Of a stretch of 64,000 nt of DNA, positions 44,304-51,598 are shown piece by piece. Origin of the DNA: Betaproteobacteria bacterium LSUCC0117 (GTDB lineage: Bacteria > Pseudomonadota > Gammaproteobacteria > Burkholderiales > Burkholderiaceae_C); NCBI GenBank assembly GCA_030441535.1, contig JAUJFZ010000007.1, positions 1-64,000 of the forward strand, given 5' to 3'. Below the pieces are notes generated by a model that was not told the DNA's origin, ran no database searches, and saw only the letters and a program-made list of their open reading frames with translations. Every line of letters starts with the position of its first letter. Positions within the stretch are counted from its first letter, which is position 1. Position numbers and translations under genes: made by a program.

Positions 44304-44653
44304 TCGCCGGCTGGAGGTGGCTCGGTATCTGTTTCCGAGTGACCATCCGGTGACCATGGCTCCGCGACGTTTTTGTACACGCGCGCGGTCGCCTTGGGCT
44401 CAATCGAGATAAACAACGCGATCGCTCCATCGGCCACCAAAGTGTTGATGCGCTCAGTCAATTGCTGCGGGTGAACCGGTTCGGCGCTGGCCTCGTCGGC
44501 ACCTAACAAGCAAGCGAAATTCCAAAAATGCGTACCCGCTGGCAGTTCACGCGCACGACAACGTTTGATGTATTTGCGAATTTCATTTTTTGCCGCATCC
44601 AGCAACCGGTCGGGGTTTTTGCCGGGGACACGTAAATCGAAGGTTTTTCTCAT
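44300..44653 (-). CDS. DUF6172 family protein
   Basis: A 117-residue cytosolic protein matching the DUF6172 family by its N-terminus (MRKTFDLRVPGKNPDRLLDA) and by IRKYIKRCRARELPAGTHFWNF. Function unknown. It lies between the universal stress gene (convergent) and modA (divergent, 56 bases). The C-terminal 20 residues are acidic and proline-rich. Confidence 0.88.
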   Translation of the reverse strand: MRKTFDLRVPGKNPDRLLDAAKNEIRKYIKRCRARELPAGTHFWNFACLLGADEASAEPVHPQQLTERINTLVADGAIALFISIEPKATARVYKNVAEPWSPDGHSETDTEPPPAGD

Positions 44654-44698
44654 GCGCCTATAGTAACCGCGCGCACCAGAGCGAATGGCAGGCGCTCC

Positions 44699-44704
44699 TA
44701 TAAT
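44699..44704 (+). promoter_or_regulatory. -10 element TATAAT very close to modA start
   Basis: A perfect TATAAT ends only 5 bases before the modA ATG at 44710. If used, the transcript would be leaderless or nearly so. No clear -35 box 17 bases upstream and no Shine-Dalgarno sequence. Confidence 0.4.
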
Positions 44705-44709
44705 TTTTC

Positions 44710-45513
44710 ATGGTTTCCACGACTCCTTTCAAGCGCCTCTTGCCCCGCGTCCTCGTCACGCTGGCAATGCTATGCGGCGGTCTACCGACCGTCGCCATGG
44801 CGGCAGAAGCGCACATTGCGGTCGCCGCCAATTTCACGGCGCCGATGCGTGCCCTCGTACAGCAATTCAGTGCGCGGTCCCCCCACACGATACGGGTTGT
44901 CACCGGCTCAACGGGCAAACTATACAGTCAAATTTTTCATGGCGCACCCTTCGACGCCTTTCTATCCGCCGATCAAACCACAGCAGCGCGCCTGAACAAA
45001 GATGGCCTCACGGTGGCCAACAGCACGTTCACCTATGCCGAGGGGCGACTGATTTTCTGGCGTCGAGGCGGTGAGCGGACGAATGGTGTCGGAGGCGATA
45101 ACAACCTACCCCCTTGGGAGGCTATCAAGCGCCGTGATTTTTCGCACATCGCTATCGCCAACCCCAAGCTTGCACCCTTCGGAAAAGCCGCTGTGCAGGC
45201 ATTGCAACGGGCCGGGGTATATGAGGCGGCGCAGCGTGCGCTGGTTTACGGCGAGAGCGTCACGCAGGCGCATCAATTTGTAGCGGCAGGCGCGGCGGAT
45301 GCTGGCTTTATCTCGCTGTCGCAAGTTTGGCAGGATGGTCAACTCATCAGCGGACAAGGCTGGTTAGTGCCCGCCCGTTGGCATGACCCGATTCGCCAAG
45401 ACGCGGTATTGTTGAAACGAGGGGCCAGCAATCAAGCGGCCATCGCCTTCATGGCGTTTTTAAAGACAGCGGCAGCAAAGCGAACATTGGCGCAGTTTGG
45501 TTACATAGAATAG
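44710..45513 (+). CDS. modA: molybdate ABC transporter substrate-binding protein
   Basis: A 267-residue periplasmic binding protein with a signal peptide of about 31 residues (cleavage after AMA). The mature start AEAHIAVAANFTAPM and the STGKLYSQIFHGAPFDAFLSAD segment are typical of ModA, which binds molybdate and tungstate. First gene of modABC. The imported molybdate would serve the xanthine dehydrogenase encoded 6 kb downstream, among other molybdoenzymes. Confidence 0.96.
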   Translation: MVSTTPFKRLLPRVLVTLAMLCGGLPTVAMAAEAHIAVAANFTAPMRALVQQFSARSPHTIRVVTGSTGKLYSQIFHGAPFDAFLSADQTTAARLNKDGLTVANSTFTYAEGRLIFWRRGGERTNGVGGDNNLPPWEAIKRRDFSHIAIANPKLAPFGKAAVQALQRAGVYEAAQRALVYGESVTQAHQFVAAGAADAGFISLSQVWQDGQLISGQGWLVPARWHDPIRQDAVLLKRGASNQAAIAFMAFLKTAAAKRTLAQFGYIE

Positions 45514-45517
45514 GCGC

Positions 45518-46273
45518 ATGGACCCCACCGACGCTGCCTTCACACCCGCCACTTGGCAGGCCATCGGCCTGACCCTGCAGCTGGCCAGTGTCACCACGGT
45601 CATCCTTCTTTTGATTGCGACACCCATTGCTTGGTGGCTGTCGCAAACCACCTCACGCTGGCGCGCGCCGGTTGGTGCAATCGTTGCCCTTCCGTTGGTC
45701 TTACCGCCCACTGTTTTGGGGTTTTACCTGTTAACCCTCCTGAGTCCCCAAGGCCTCGTCGGTACTTGGTTTAGCGAATGGGGTGTGGGACGGTTGACCT
45801 TTAGCTTCACGGGGCTGGTCATTGGATCGGTCATTTTTTCACTGCCCTTCGCCGTGCAGCCCTTGCAGCATGCCTTTCAGGCCATCGGTCGACGGCCCTT
45901 TGAAGTTGCCGCGACGCTGCGCGCCAGCCCCGTTCGTCAGTTTTTCACGGTTGCATTGCCACTGGCTCGCCCTGGTTTCTTGACCGCAGCTATATTGAGT
46001 TTTGCGCACACGGTCGGTGAGTTCGGTGTGGTGCTGATGATTGGCGGCAACATCCCCGGCGAGACTCGGGTTGTTTCGACCCAAATTTACGAGCATGTTG
46101 AAGCGATGGAATACGGCCAAGCCCATTGGCTGGCGGGCGCCATGGTGGTCTTTTCATTTACCGTATTGGTCGGCTTGTCCTGGTTACACCGGCGAAGCGG
46201 TGCGGGGACGCACGGCGCCGATAGCACCACGCTGATACGCGGCGGATCCACTCCCACGGAACCCCGCACATGA
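45518..46273 (+). CDS. modB: molybdate ABC transporter permease
   Basis: A 251-residue inner-membrane permease with five or six transmembrane helices. The cytosolic coupling loop EVAATLRASPVRQFFTVALPLARPG (EAA loop) lies near residue 130. It forms the membrane channel for ModA-delivered molybdate. It follows modA by four bases and overlaps modC by ATGA. The C-terminal 25 residues are hydrophilic and variable. Confidence 0.95.
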   Translation: MDPTDAAFTPATWQAIGLTLQLASVTTVILLLIATPIAWWLSQTTSRWRAPVGAIVALPLVLPPTVLGFYLLTLLSPQGLVGTWFSEWGVGRLTFSFTGLVIGSVIFSLPFAVQPLQHAFQAIGRRPFEVAATLRASPVRQFFTVALPLARPGFLTAAILSFAHTVGEFGVVLMIGGNIPGETRVVSTQIYEHVEAMEYGQAHWLAGAMVVFSFTVLVGLSWLHRRSGAGTHGADSTTLIRGGSTPTEPRT

Positions 46274-47358
46274 GCCCAACCATCGACATCCGTCTCACCC
46301 TGCCAAGGGCGGACTTCACGCTGTCGGTTGACCTGCAGTTGCCTGGCCATGGCATCACGGTTATTTACGGCGCATCTGGCAGTGGCAAAACCAGCCTGCT
46401 ACGCGCCGTCGCCGGCCTTGAGCGCCCGAACGGCGCGCGTATAGCCGTGGGTCAGACATGTTGGCACGACGATGCGACAGGTGTTTATCTGCCGACTTGG
46501 CGTCGCCCAATCGGCTATGTCTTTCAGGAGGCCAGCCTCTTGCCGCATCTCAATGTCCGCCAAAATCTATGCTACGGGCTGCCCCCGGGTCAGGATGAAA
46601 GTGGTTTAGAGGCTTCGATCGATTTGCTGGCACTGGGTCCATTGATGCAGCGCAGTGTTCACGCCCTATCTGGCGGCGAACGTCAGCGTGTTGCGATAGG
46701 ACGGGCCTTAGCCACTCAACCGAGCTTGCTGCTGATGGATGAACCGCTGGCGGCCATTGATACTCAAAAGCGCGCGGAGGTGATGCCTTGGCTAGAACGT
46801 CTGCGTGATCAACTGGGTATACCCGCGCTTTATGTGACCCATAACACCGAAGAGGTCACGCGCCTTGCTGACCACCTGGTCGTCTTACACCGAGGCACTG
46901 TGAAGGCCAGTGGTGAACCCAATGACGTGCTGACCAACGCGGCACTCAACTTGCAATTGGGTGACGACTTGGGCGCCGTTGTTCGCGGTACGGTTATCGA
47001 TTCTGCGCCCCAATGGCAAATGGCCGCGGTGCGTTTCAGTGGTGGTGACATCTGGGTCGTTGACGCTGCAAATACGCTGCAACCTGGGCAAACCGTCAAC
47101 CTGCGGATGTTCGCAAAAGATATCAGCATAGCCTTGGATGCGCCGTCACCGGAACGCCGTAGCAGCATTCAAAATGTTTTACCGGCAACGATCATTGGTC
47201 TCGACAGCCCAGTGGGGCAGCCCTTTGTGTTGGTCAGCCTGCGTTGCGGCGAGGCTCGGATGCTGGCGCGCATCACGCGACGTGCGCGTGAAAGCCTCGG
47301 ATTAACTCTGGGGCAAACCGTACACATACAGATCAAATCGGTTGCGATGGTGGCCTGA
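46270..47358 (+). CDS. modC: molybdate ABC transporter ATP-binding protein
   Basis: A 362-residue ABC ATPase. Walker A GASGSGKTS at about 35-43, signature LSGGERQRVAIGRAL at about 135-149, Walker B LLLMDEPLA; a C-terminal Mop/TOBE domain from about 295 binds oxyanion and may sense it. Powers ModAB uptake. The start overlaps the modB stop. No modE regulator gene is present in the window. Confidence 0.95.
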   Translation: MSPTIDIRLTLPRADFTLSVDLQLPGHGITVIYGASGSGKTSLLRAVAGLERPNGARIAVGQTCWHDDATGVYLPTWRRPIGYVFQEASLLPHLNVRQNLCYGLPPGQDESGLEASIDLLALGPLMQRSVHALSGGERQRVAIGRALATQPSLLLMDEPLAAIDTQKRAEVMPWLERLRDQLGIPALYVTHNTEEVTRLADHLVVLHRGTVKASGEPNDVLTNAALNLQLGDDLGAVVRGTVIDSAPQWQMAAVRFSGGDIWVVDAANTLQPGQTVNLRMFAKDISIALDAPSPERRSSIQNVLPATIIGLDSPVGQPFVLVSLRCGEARMLARITRRARESLGLTLGQTVHIQIKSVAMVA

Positions 47359-47427
47359 TCCTCAGACTAGAATGAAGCCCGCGCACTGCTATCCCCACTT
47401 GGTAAAACCGCAGCGGCAAGGATGCAT

Positions 47428-47739
47428 ATGAAACTGTTTTTTTGGCTCATCAGACTCGTCATCTTTTTGATCGTGCTGGTTTTCGCGCTCGGCAATCAAA
47501 ATGAAGTGACCGTACACCTCGTGCCAGGCTACACCTGGACGACTGCGCTGATATGGGCGTTAGCGGTCGCTATTCTGCTGGGTATCGCGCTGGGTATCTC
47601 GGCCATGATGCCCCTGTGGTTCAAGCAGCGCCGCTTGGCCATACAAGCTAACAAACAACTGAAGCTTCAGGCGACAGCTTTACCCGCCGCCCCCACCGGC
47701 AAGCCCAACCCAACAGACAGCGATGAGCTTGGTATTTGA
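47428..47739 (+). CDS. lapA: LapA-domain inner membrane protein (YciS)
   Basis: A 103-residue protein with two transmembrane helices (about 4-24 and 41-64) and a cytosolic tail. It matches LapA/YciS, which works with LapB in lipopolysaccharide assembly control. The second of two in-frame ATGs (47428) is chosen because AAGGA lies five bases upstream; the first is at 47422. Its end overlaps the start of lapB by 17 bases, as in E. coli yciS-yciM. Confidence 0.9.
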   Translation: MKLFFWLIRLVIFLIVLVFALGNQNEVTVHLVPGYTWTTALIWALAVAILLGIALGISAMMPLWFKQRRLAIQANKQLKLQATALPAAPTGKPNPTDSDELGI

Positions 47740-48871
47740 TATCACCACCCTGTTGTGGTTGCTACCCCTGGTCTTCGCCTTGGGTTGGATCGCCTCACGG
47801 GTTGACATCCGGCAATGGCGGCGCTCTGAGCAACAGGCACCGAAAGCCTATTTCCGAGGTCTGAATTTCTTGCTCAATGAGCAACAAGACCAGGCCATCG
47901 ACTCTTTCATTGAAGCCGTTCAGCATGACCCTGAAACAAGCGAGCTGCATTTCGCACTGGGTAACCTCTTTCGTCGGCGGGGGGAATACGACCGTGCAGT
48001 TCGCGTCCACGAGCACCTATTGGCGCGCAGCGACCTGAGTAATGCCGATCGCCAACGCGCGCAACATGGCTTGGCGATGGACTTTCTGAAGGCTGGTCTG
48101 CTTGATCGTGCGGAGGGCGCTTTTCGGAAACTCGAAAACACCCCATTTGCAACCGAGGCGCAATTGGCGTTGCTAGCGATTTTTGAGCGTAGTCGAGATT
48201 GGGAAAAAGCCATCGAAATCGCCAAGCGTCTTGAATCCGGCGAACAGGGTAGCTTCCGCGTTCGTCGTGCGCACTACCACTGTGAACTCGCCGACGTCGC
48301 ACTGCAAGCAGGGCAAACGGACACCGCGATGGCGGCCCTTGAACAAGCGATACAACTTGCACCCGAGTCGCCCCGCGCGTACCTCGCCATCAGCGCTCTT
48401 CAGGCCGCACAAAGCGAGACTTCTGCCGCCCTCGAAACCCTGTTCAAACTCGCACGACGCGCGCCCAGTGCGACACCATTGATTGCGCAGCGTTTGGTCG
48501 GGCTGGCTACGACCCCAGATGCGCGTGACCGCGTGCGTCAACAGTTACAAAGTTTTGACCAACTCGGTCCGAGCCTCGATGTGACGCTGGCCCTCAGCGC
48601 GCTGGACGCCGCCGAGGCCACAGGCCTACTCGTGCATCACCTTGAGCGCACCCCCTCACTCGCTACGGTTGCGCAACTGGTTAAGCAAGACCCGGCGGAA
48701 GTCCCAGCCCTTAACCACCCCTTGGTCTCACAGGCCATCAACCGCGCGGCTGCGCCTTTAACGCGTTACCGTTGTGCCGCTTGCGGCTTCGAGGCCAAGG
48801 CCTACTTTTGGCAATGCCCGGGTTGCCAGAGCTGGGATAGTTTCCCAGCCCGACGCGTTGAAGAGCTCTAG
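47723..48871 (+). CDS. lapB: lipopolysaccharide assembly protein LapB (YciM)
   Basis: A 382-residue protein: N-terminal membrane anchor (about 3-20), TPR repeats through the middle (AIDSFIEAVQHDPETSELHFALGNLF onward), and a C-terminal rubredoxin-like metal site (CAACGF at about 352 and CPGCQSW at about 370). LapB directs FtsH to degrade LpxC, keeping lipopolysaccharide synthesis in balance. It complements lpxH, a lipid A gene in this window. Confidence 0.95.
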   Translation: MSLVFDITTLLWLLPLVFALGWIASRVDIRQWRRSEQQAPKAYFRGLNFLLNEQQDQAIDSFIEAVQHDPETSELHFALGNLFRRRGEYDRAVRVHEHLLARSDLSNADRQRAQHGLAMDFLKAGLLDRAEGAFRKLENTPFATEAQLALLAIFERSRDWEKAIEIAKRLESGEQGSFRVRRAHYHCELADVALQAGQTDTAMAALEQAIQLAPESPRAYLAISALQAAQSETSAALETLFKLARRAPSATPLIAQRLVGLATTPDARDRVRQQLQSFDQLGPSLDVTLALSALDAAEATGLLVHHLERTPSLATVAQLVKQDPAEVPALNHPLVSQAINRAAAPLTRYRCAACGFEAKAYFWQCPGCQSWDSFPARRVEEL

Positions 48872-48936
48872 AAGCCGGTGTAACCCTTAGTCGTCTCAGG
48901 CGGCAGGGCGCTGGCGTGACGCGCCACAGAATGGGC

Positions 48937-48966
48937 TCACAACAGGTCAATCTCGGGCTGTTGTGA
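48937..48966. repeat. 9-bp inverted repeat between lapB and comEA-like gene
   Basis: TCACAACAG and CTGTTGTGA form a perfect 9-base-pair stem with a 12-base loop. Only a short TCTT follows, so it may be a weak terminator of lapAB, a leader structure or an operator. Confidence 0.5.
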
Positions 48967-48984
48967 TCTTCAAAGGAATCACGC

Positions 48985-49254
48985 ATGCGTCACTTCATTA
49001 CTGGCTTGTTCTTCTGCCTCGCCACCAGCCTGTCCCTCGCTGCGATGGATGTCAACAAAACCAACCAACAAGACCTTGAGTCGATCAAAGGCATTGGTCC
49101 CAAGGTGTCTCAGCTCATCATGACTGAGCGTGCAATCAAACCGTTTACCAGCTGGGATGATCTGATTAAGCGTGTCAAAGGCATCGGCCCCAAAGCAGCC
49201 ATGCGCTTCAGCGAGGGGGGTCTAACCGTCGACGAAATGTCCTACAAACCCTGA
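48985..49254 (+). CDS. ComEA-like helix-hairpin-helix protein
   Basis: An 89-residue protein with a signal peptide (about 1-20, ending SLAAM) and two HhH motifs, DLESIKGIGPKVSQLI and DLIKRVKGIGPKAAMRF. ComEA proteins bind incoming DNA in the periplasm during natural transformation; short free-standing forms are common in betaproteobacteria. AAAGGA lies just upstream. No other competence gene is adjacent, although a lone pseudopilin lies at 21 kb. Confidence 0.9.
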   Translation: MRHFITGLFFCLATSLSLAAMDVNKTNQQDLESIKGIGPKVSQLIMTERAIKPFTSWDDLIKRVKGIGPKAAMRFSEGGLTVDEMSYKP

Positions 49255-49313
49255 GCGCAGGCGACCGTGTAACATCGCATCACTGACGCCAATCAAATGG
49301 GGGAGATGAGAGC

Positions 49314-49691
49314 ATGTACACGGTCATCGCGTTATCAGCCGGGGCAACCATCGGTGCCATTGCGCGGTGGCAATTGGGTCTCTGGCTCAACGTCGCGCAC
49401 ACCAACAGCATCGGCTGGGGCACGCTCGCAGCTAACAGCTTGGGCGCCTACCTGATTGGGTTGGGATTCGTGTGGTTGCAAACTCAACCGGCCATCGATC
49501 CGGTTTGGCGGCTGTTTATCATCACCGGCTGCCTGGGCGCACTCACCACTTTCTCCACGTTTTCACTCGAGACGGTTCAGCTCTTACAAAACGGACACAT
49601 CGGCACTGCCGTCAGCAATGTTGTGCTGAACGTCGTCGCGTCATTCACGCTCACCTATGCGGGGTTACTCACCGGACGGTGGATTCACTGA
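49314..49691 (+). CDS. crcB: fluoride ion channel CrcB/FluC
   Basis: A 125-residue four-helix membrane protein of the Fluc family, which lets fluoride leave the cell. Conserved pieces are GAIARWQLG, the helix-break region TGCLGALTTFSTFSLE, and the asparagine in AANSLGAYLIG. Family members form dual-topology dimers. No fluoride riboswitch is visible in the 59-base upstream gap. The last 27 bases overlap the end of the convergent xdhC paralogue. Confidence 0.95.
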   Translation: MYTVIALSAGATIGAIARWQLGLWLNVAHTNSIGWGTLAANSLGAYLIGLGFVWLQTQPAIDPVWRLFIITGCLGALTTFSTFSLETVQLLQNGHIGTAVSNVVLNVVASFTLTYAGLLTGRWIH

Positions 49692-50741
49692 CGGTACGCC
49701 ACAGACCAAGTCACCGGGGTCGTTCGGCGGGATTTCTCGCTGATTCTTCGCCTCGCCCACAGCCATATCGCGCGGCAAGACCACACCATTTTTCACCGCT
49801 AGGATTTCTGCCATCACGCTCACCGCGATTTCAGGCGGCGTCTTGCTGCCGATAAAGATACCAATGGGACCGCGCAACCCCTGCAAAGTTGCATCGGTTT
49901 GTTCAAAGTGGGTGATCATGCGTTGGCGACGCGACTCGTGATTCCGGCGAGATCCGATTGCACCCACATAAAAGGCAGGCGTGCTCAAGGCCTCCAACAA
50001 AGCCAAGTCATCCAGCTTGGGGTCATGCGTGAGGGCGACCACACAGCTGCGGGCATCTGGTTTGAACGCCAACACCTCGTCATCGGGCATGGTGTTAACG
50101 ACTTTTGCAGCGGGCACGTTCCACGCGCCGCGGTATTCGTCTCGGGGATCGCAAACCGTCACCGTAAAACCGTTGAACAAAGCCATGGTCGCCAGGTACT
50201 CGCTCAGTTGTCCCGCGCCAATGATGAGCATGCGATACCCGGGACCAAAGGTATTGGTCAAGGCGGTATCCGTCAGGTCCAGGGCCGCTGGCACTGTGCA
50301 TGGTGTCAAGGTGACAGCGCCTGTTGCCAAGGCTACCTCCCGCTGTACCAAGGCCCCGGCGTCGAGGTGTCCGATCAGCTGCTTGAGGGCTTCGGTATCG
50401 GGATCGAACTCGAGCAACAACTCCAAGGTGCCGCCGCAGGGTAATCCAAAACGGTGCGCCTCATCGGCGGTTACCCCATAGCGCACGCTTTGCGGTGCCC
50501 CCATGGGAATACAAGCGTCCACCGCGTTATAGGCCTGGCTGTAGCGGTTGATCAAGTCATCTTCGATACAGCCGCCAGATACCGACCCTACAACCGCGCC
50601 ATCGTCACGCATGGCCATGATCGACCCCACCGGCCTTGGCGACGACCCCCATGTTCGTACAACGGTTGCCAGCAACGCTCGGCGTCCTTGCGCACGCCAA
50701 TCGTGAATGGTTCGAAGGACGGTGATATCAAGATTTTCCAT
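49665..50741 (-). CDS. XdhC/CoxI family protein (second copy)
   Basis: A 358-residue XdhC/CoxI protein. The N-terminal domain contains RTWGSSPRPVGSIMA and VSGGCIEDD; the C-terminal Rossmann domain has GAGQLSEYLATMAL and CDPRDEYRG. Such proteins bind and sulfurate the molybdenum cofactor before insertion in xanthine-oxidase-family enzymes. Longer than the neighbouring xdhC and only distantly similar, so it may serve a different molybdoenzyme or act together with it. It starts 12 bases after xdhC ends. Confidence 0.88.
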   Translation of the reverse strand: MENLDITVLRTIHDWRAQGRRALLATVVRTWGSSPRPVGSIMAMRDDGAVVGSVSGGCIEDDLINRYSQAYNAVDACIPMGAPQSVRYGVTADEAHRFGLPCGGTLELLLEFDPDTEALKQLIGHLDAGALVQREVALATGAVTLTPCTVPAALDLTDTALTNTFGPGYRMLIIGAGQLSEYLATMALFNGFTVTVCDPRDEYRGAWNVPAAKVVNTMPDDEVLAFKPDARSCVVALTHDPKLDDLALLEALSTPAFYVGAIGSRRNHESRRQRMITHFEQTDATLQGLRGPIGIFIGSKTPPEIAVSVMAEILAVKNGVVLPRDMAVGEAKNQREIPPNDPGDLVCGVPSVNPPSGE

Positions 50742-50753
50742 TTATGATTCGCA

Positions 50754-51578
50754 TCAACCTCGCAGGAAACCCAACAACTGCGCCACCACGCTCGCTGCGA
50801 TGACGGCGGGCTCTTTTCCGCTGATCGAGGGCAAGCCAATGGGGCAAGTGACTTGCGCGAGCTCGGCATCGGTAAACCCCCGCTCGCGCGCACGGTTAGA
50901 AAAACTGGCCCATTTGGTGGCACTGCCAATTAGACCAATAAAGCGCAAATCACCCTGTCGCCGTTGGCGCATCAGGCACGCCAACAGCACATCCAAGTCC
51001 TCGGCATGACTGAAACTCATGATGAGAACGAATGCGCCCGGCTTGATGTCCACGACGGCATCTTGCACAGGACTCATGTTTTCGGTGATTACCGATGGCT
51101 CGATGTCCGAGGGAAATATTTCGTCGCGGCTGTCGACCCACATCAGATCGAAAGGCAAGGGACGCAGCGCGCGCTCGATGGCTTGGCCCACATGGCCGCC
51201 GCCAAACAACACCACGGGGTGGCTGGGTGGCTTCAATCGTTGAAACAACGACTGCGCACTGGCAGCCGGCAGGTCTGACGGTAGGTAGACAAACTCCAAA
51301 TCCAACGCGCCGCCACAACACTGCCCCAGGGATGGCCCCAACTTGAAATGTCGTTTGGTCGGCCCTTGCGGCGGGTCGCTGAGCAACGCCCTTGCGTGGG
51401 CAATGGCTTCCCATTCGAGATGTCCGCCACCGACGGTACCAATCACGGTCGTCGCGGTCACCCCCATCCATGCGCCTTGCTCGCGCGGCACCGAGCCCTG
51501 CTGCTGCCCCACCGAGACGAGCAGCACCGGCTCAGTACCCACACACGCGCGCAAGCGGGCTAAATCAGTTTTCGCCAC
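50754..51578 (-). CDS. xdhC: xanthine dehydrogenase accessory protein XdhC
   Basis: A 274-residue XdhC. N-terminal domain: VGQQQGSVPREQGAWMGV and GTVGGGHLEWEAI; C-terminal nucleotide-binding fold: LFGGGHVGQAIERAL. XdhC binds molybdenum cofactor, protects its sulfurated form and hands it to the XdhB subunit. Gene order xdhA-xdhB-xdhC is the standard one; it follows xdhB by 20 bases. Confidence 0.94.
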   Translation of the reverse strand: MAKTDLARLRACVGTEPVLLVSVGQQQGSVPREQGAWMGVTATTVIGTVGGGHLEWEAIAHARALLSDPPQGPTKRHFKLGPSLGQCCGGALDLEFVYLPSDLPAASAQSLFQRLKPPSHPVVLFGGGHVGQAIERALRPLPFDLMWVDSRDEIFPSDIEPSVITENMSPVQDAVVDIKPGAFVLIMSFSHAEDLDVLLACLMRQRRQGDLRFIGLIGSATKWASFSNRARERGFTDAELAQVTCPIGLPSISGKEPAVIAASVVAQLLGFLRG

Positions 51579-51598
51579 GCGAGCCCGAGCGCTCTGGT

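Noticed and set aside
49255..49313. Fluoride riboswitch ahead of crcB
   Set aside because: The 59-base gap is too short and lacks the conserved motif; the GGGGGAG is better read as a ribosome site.
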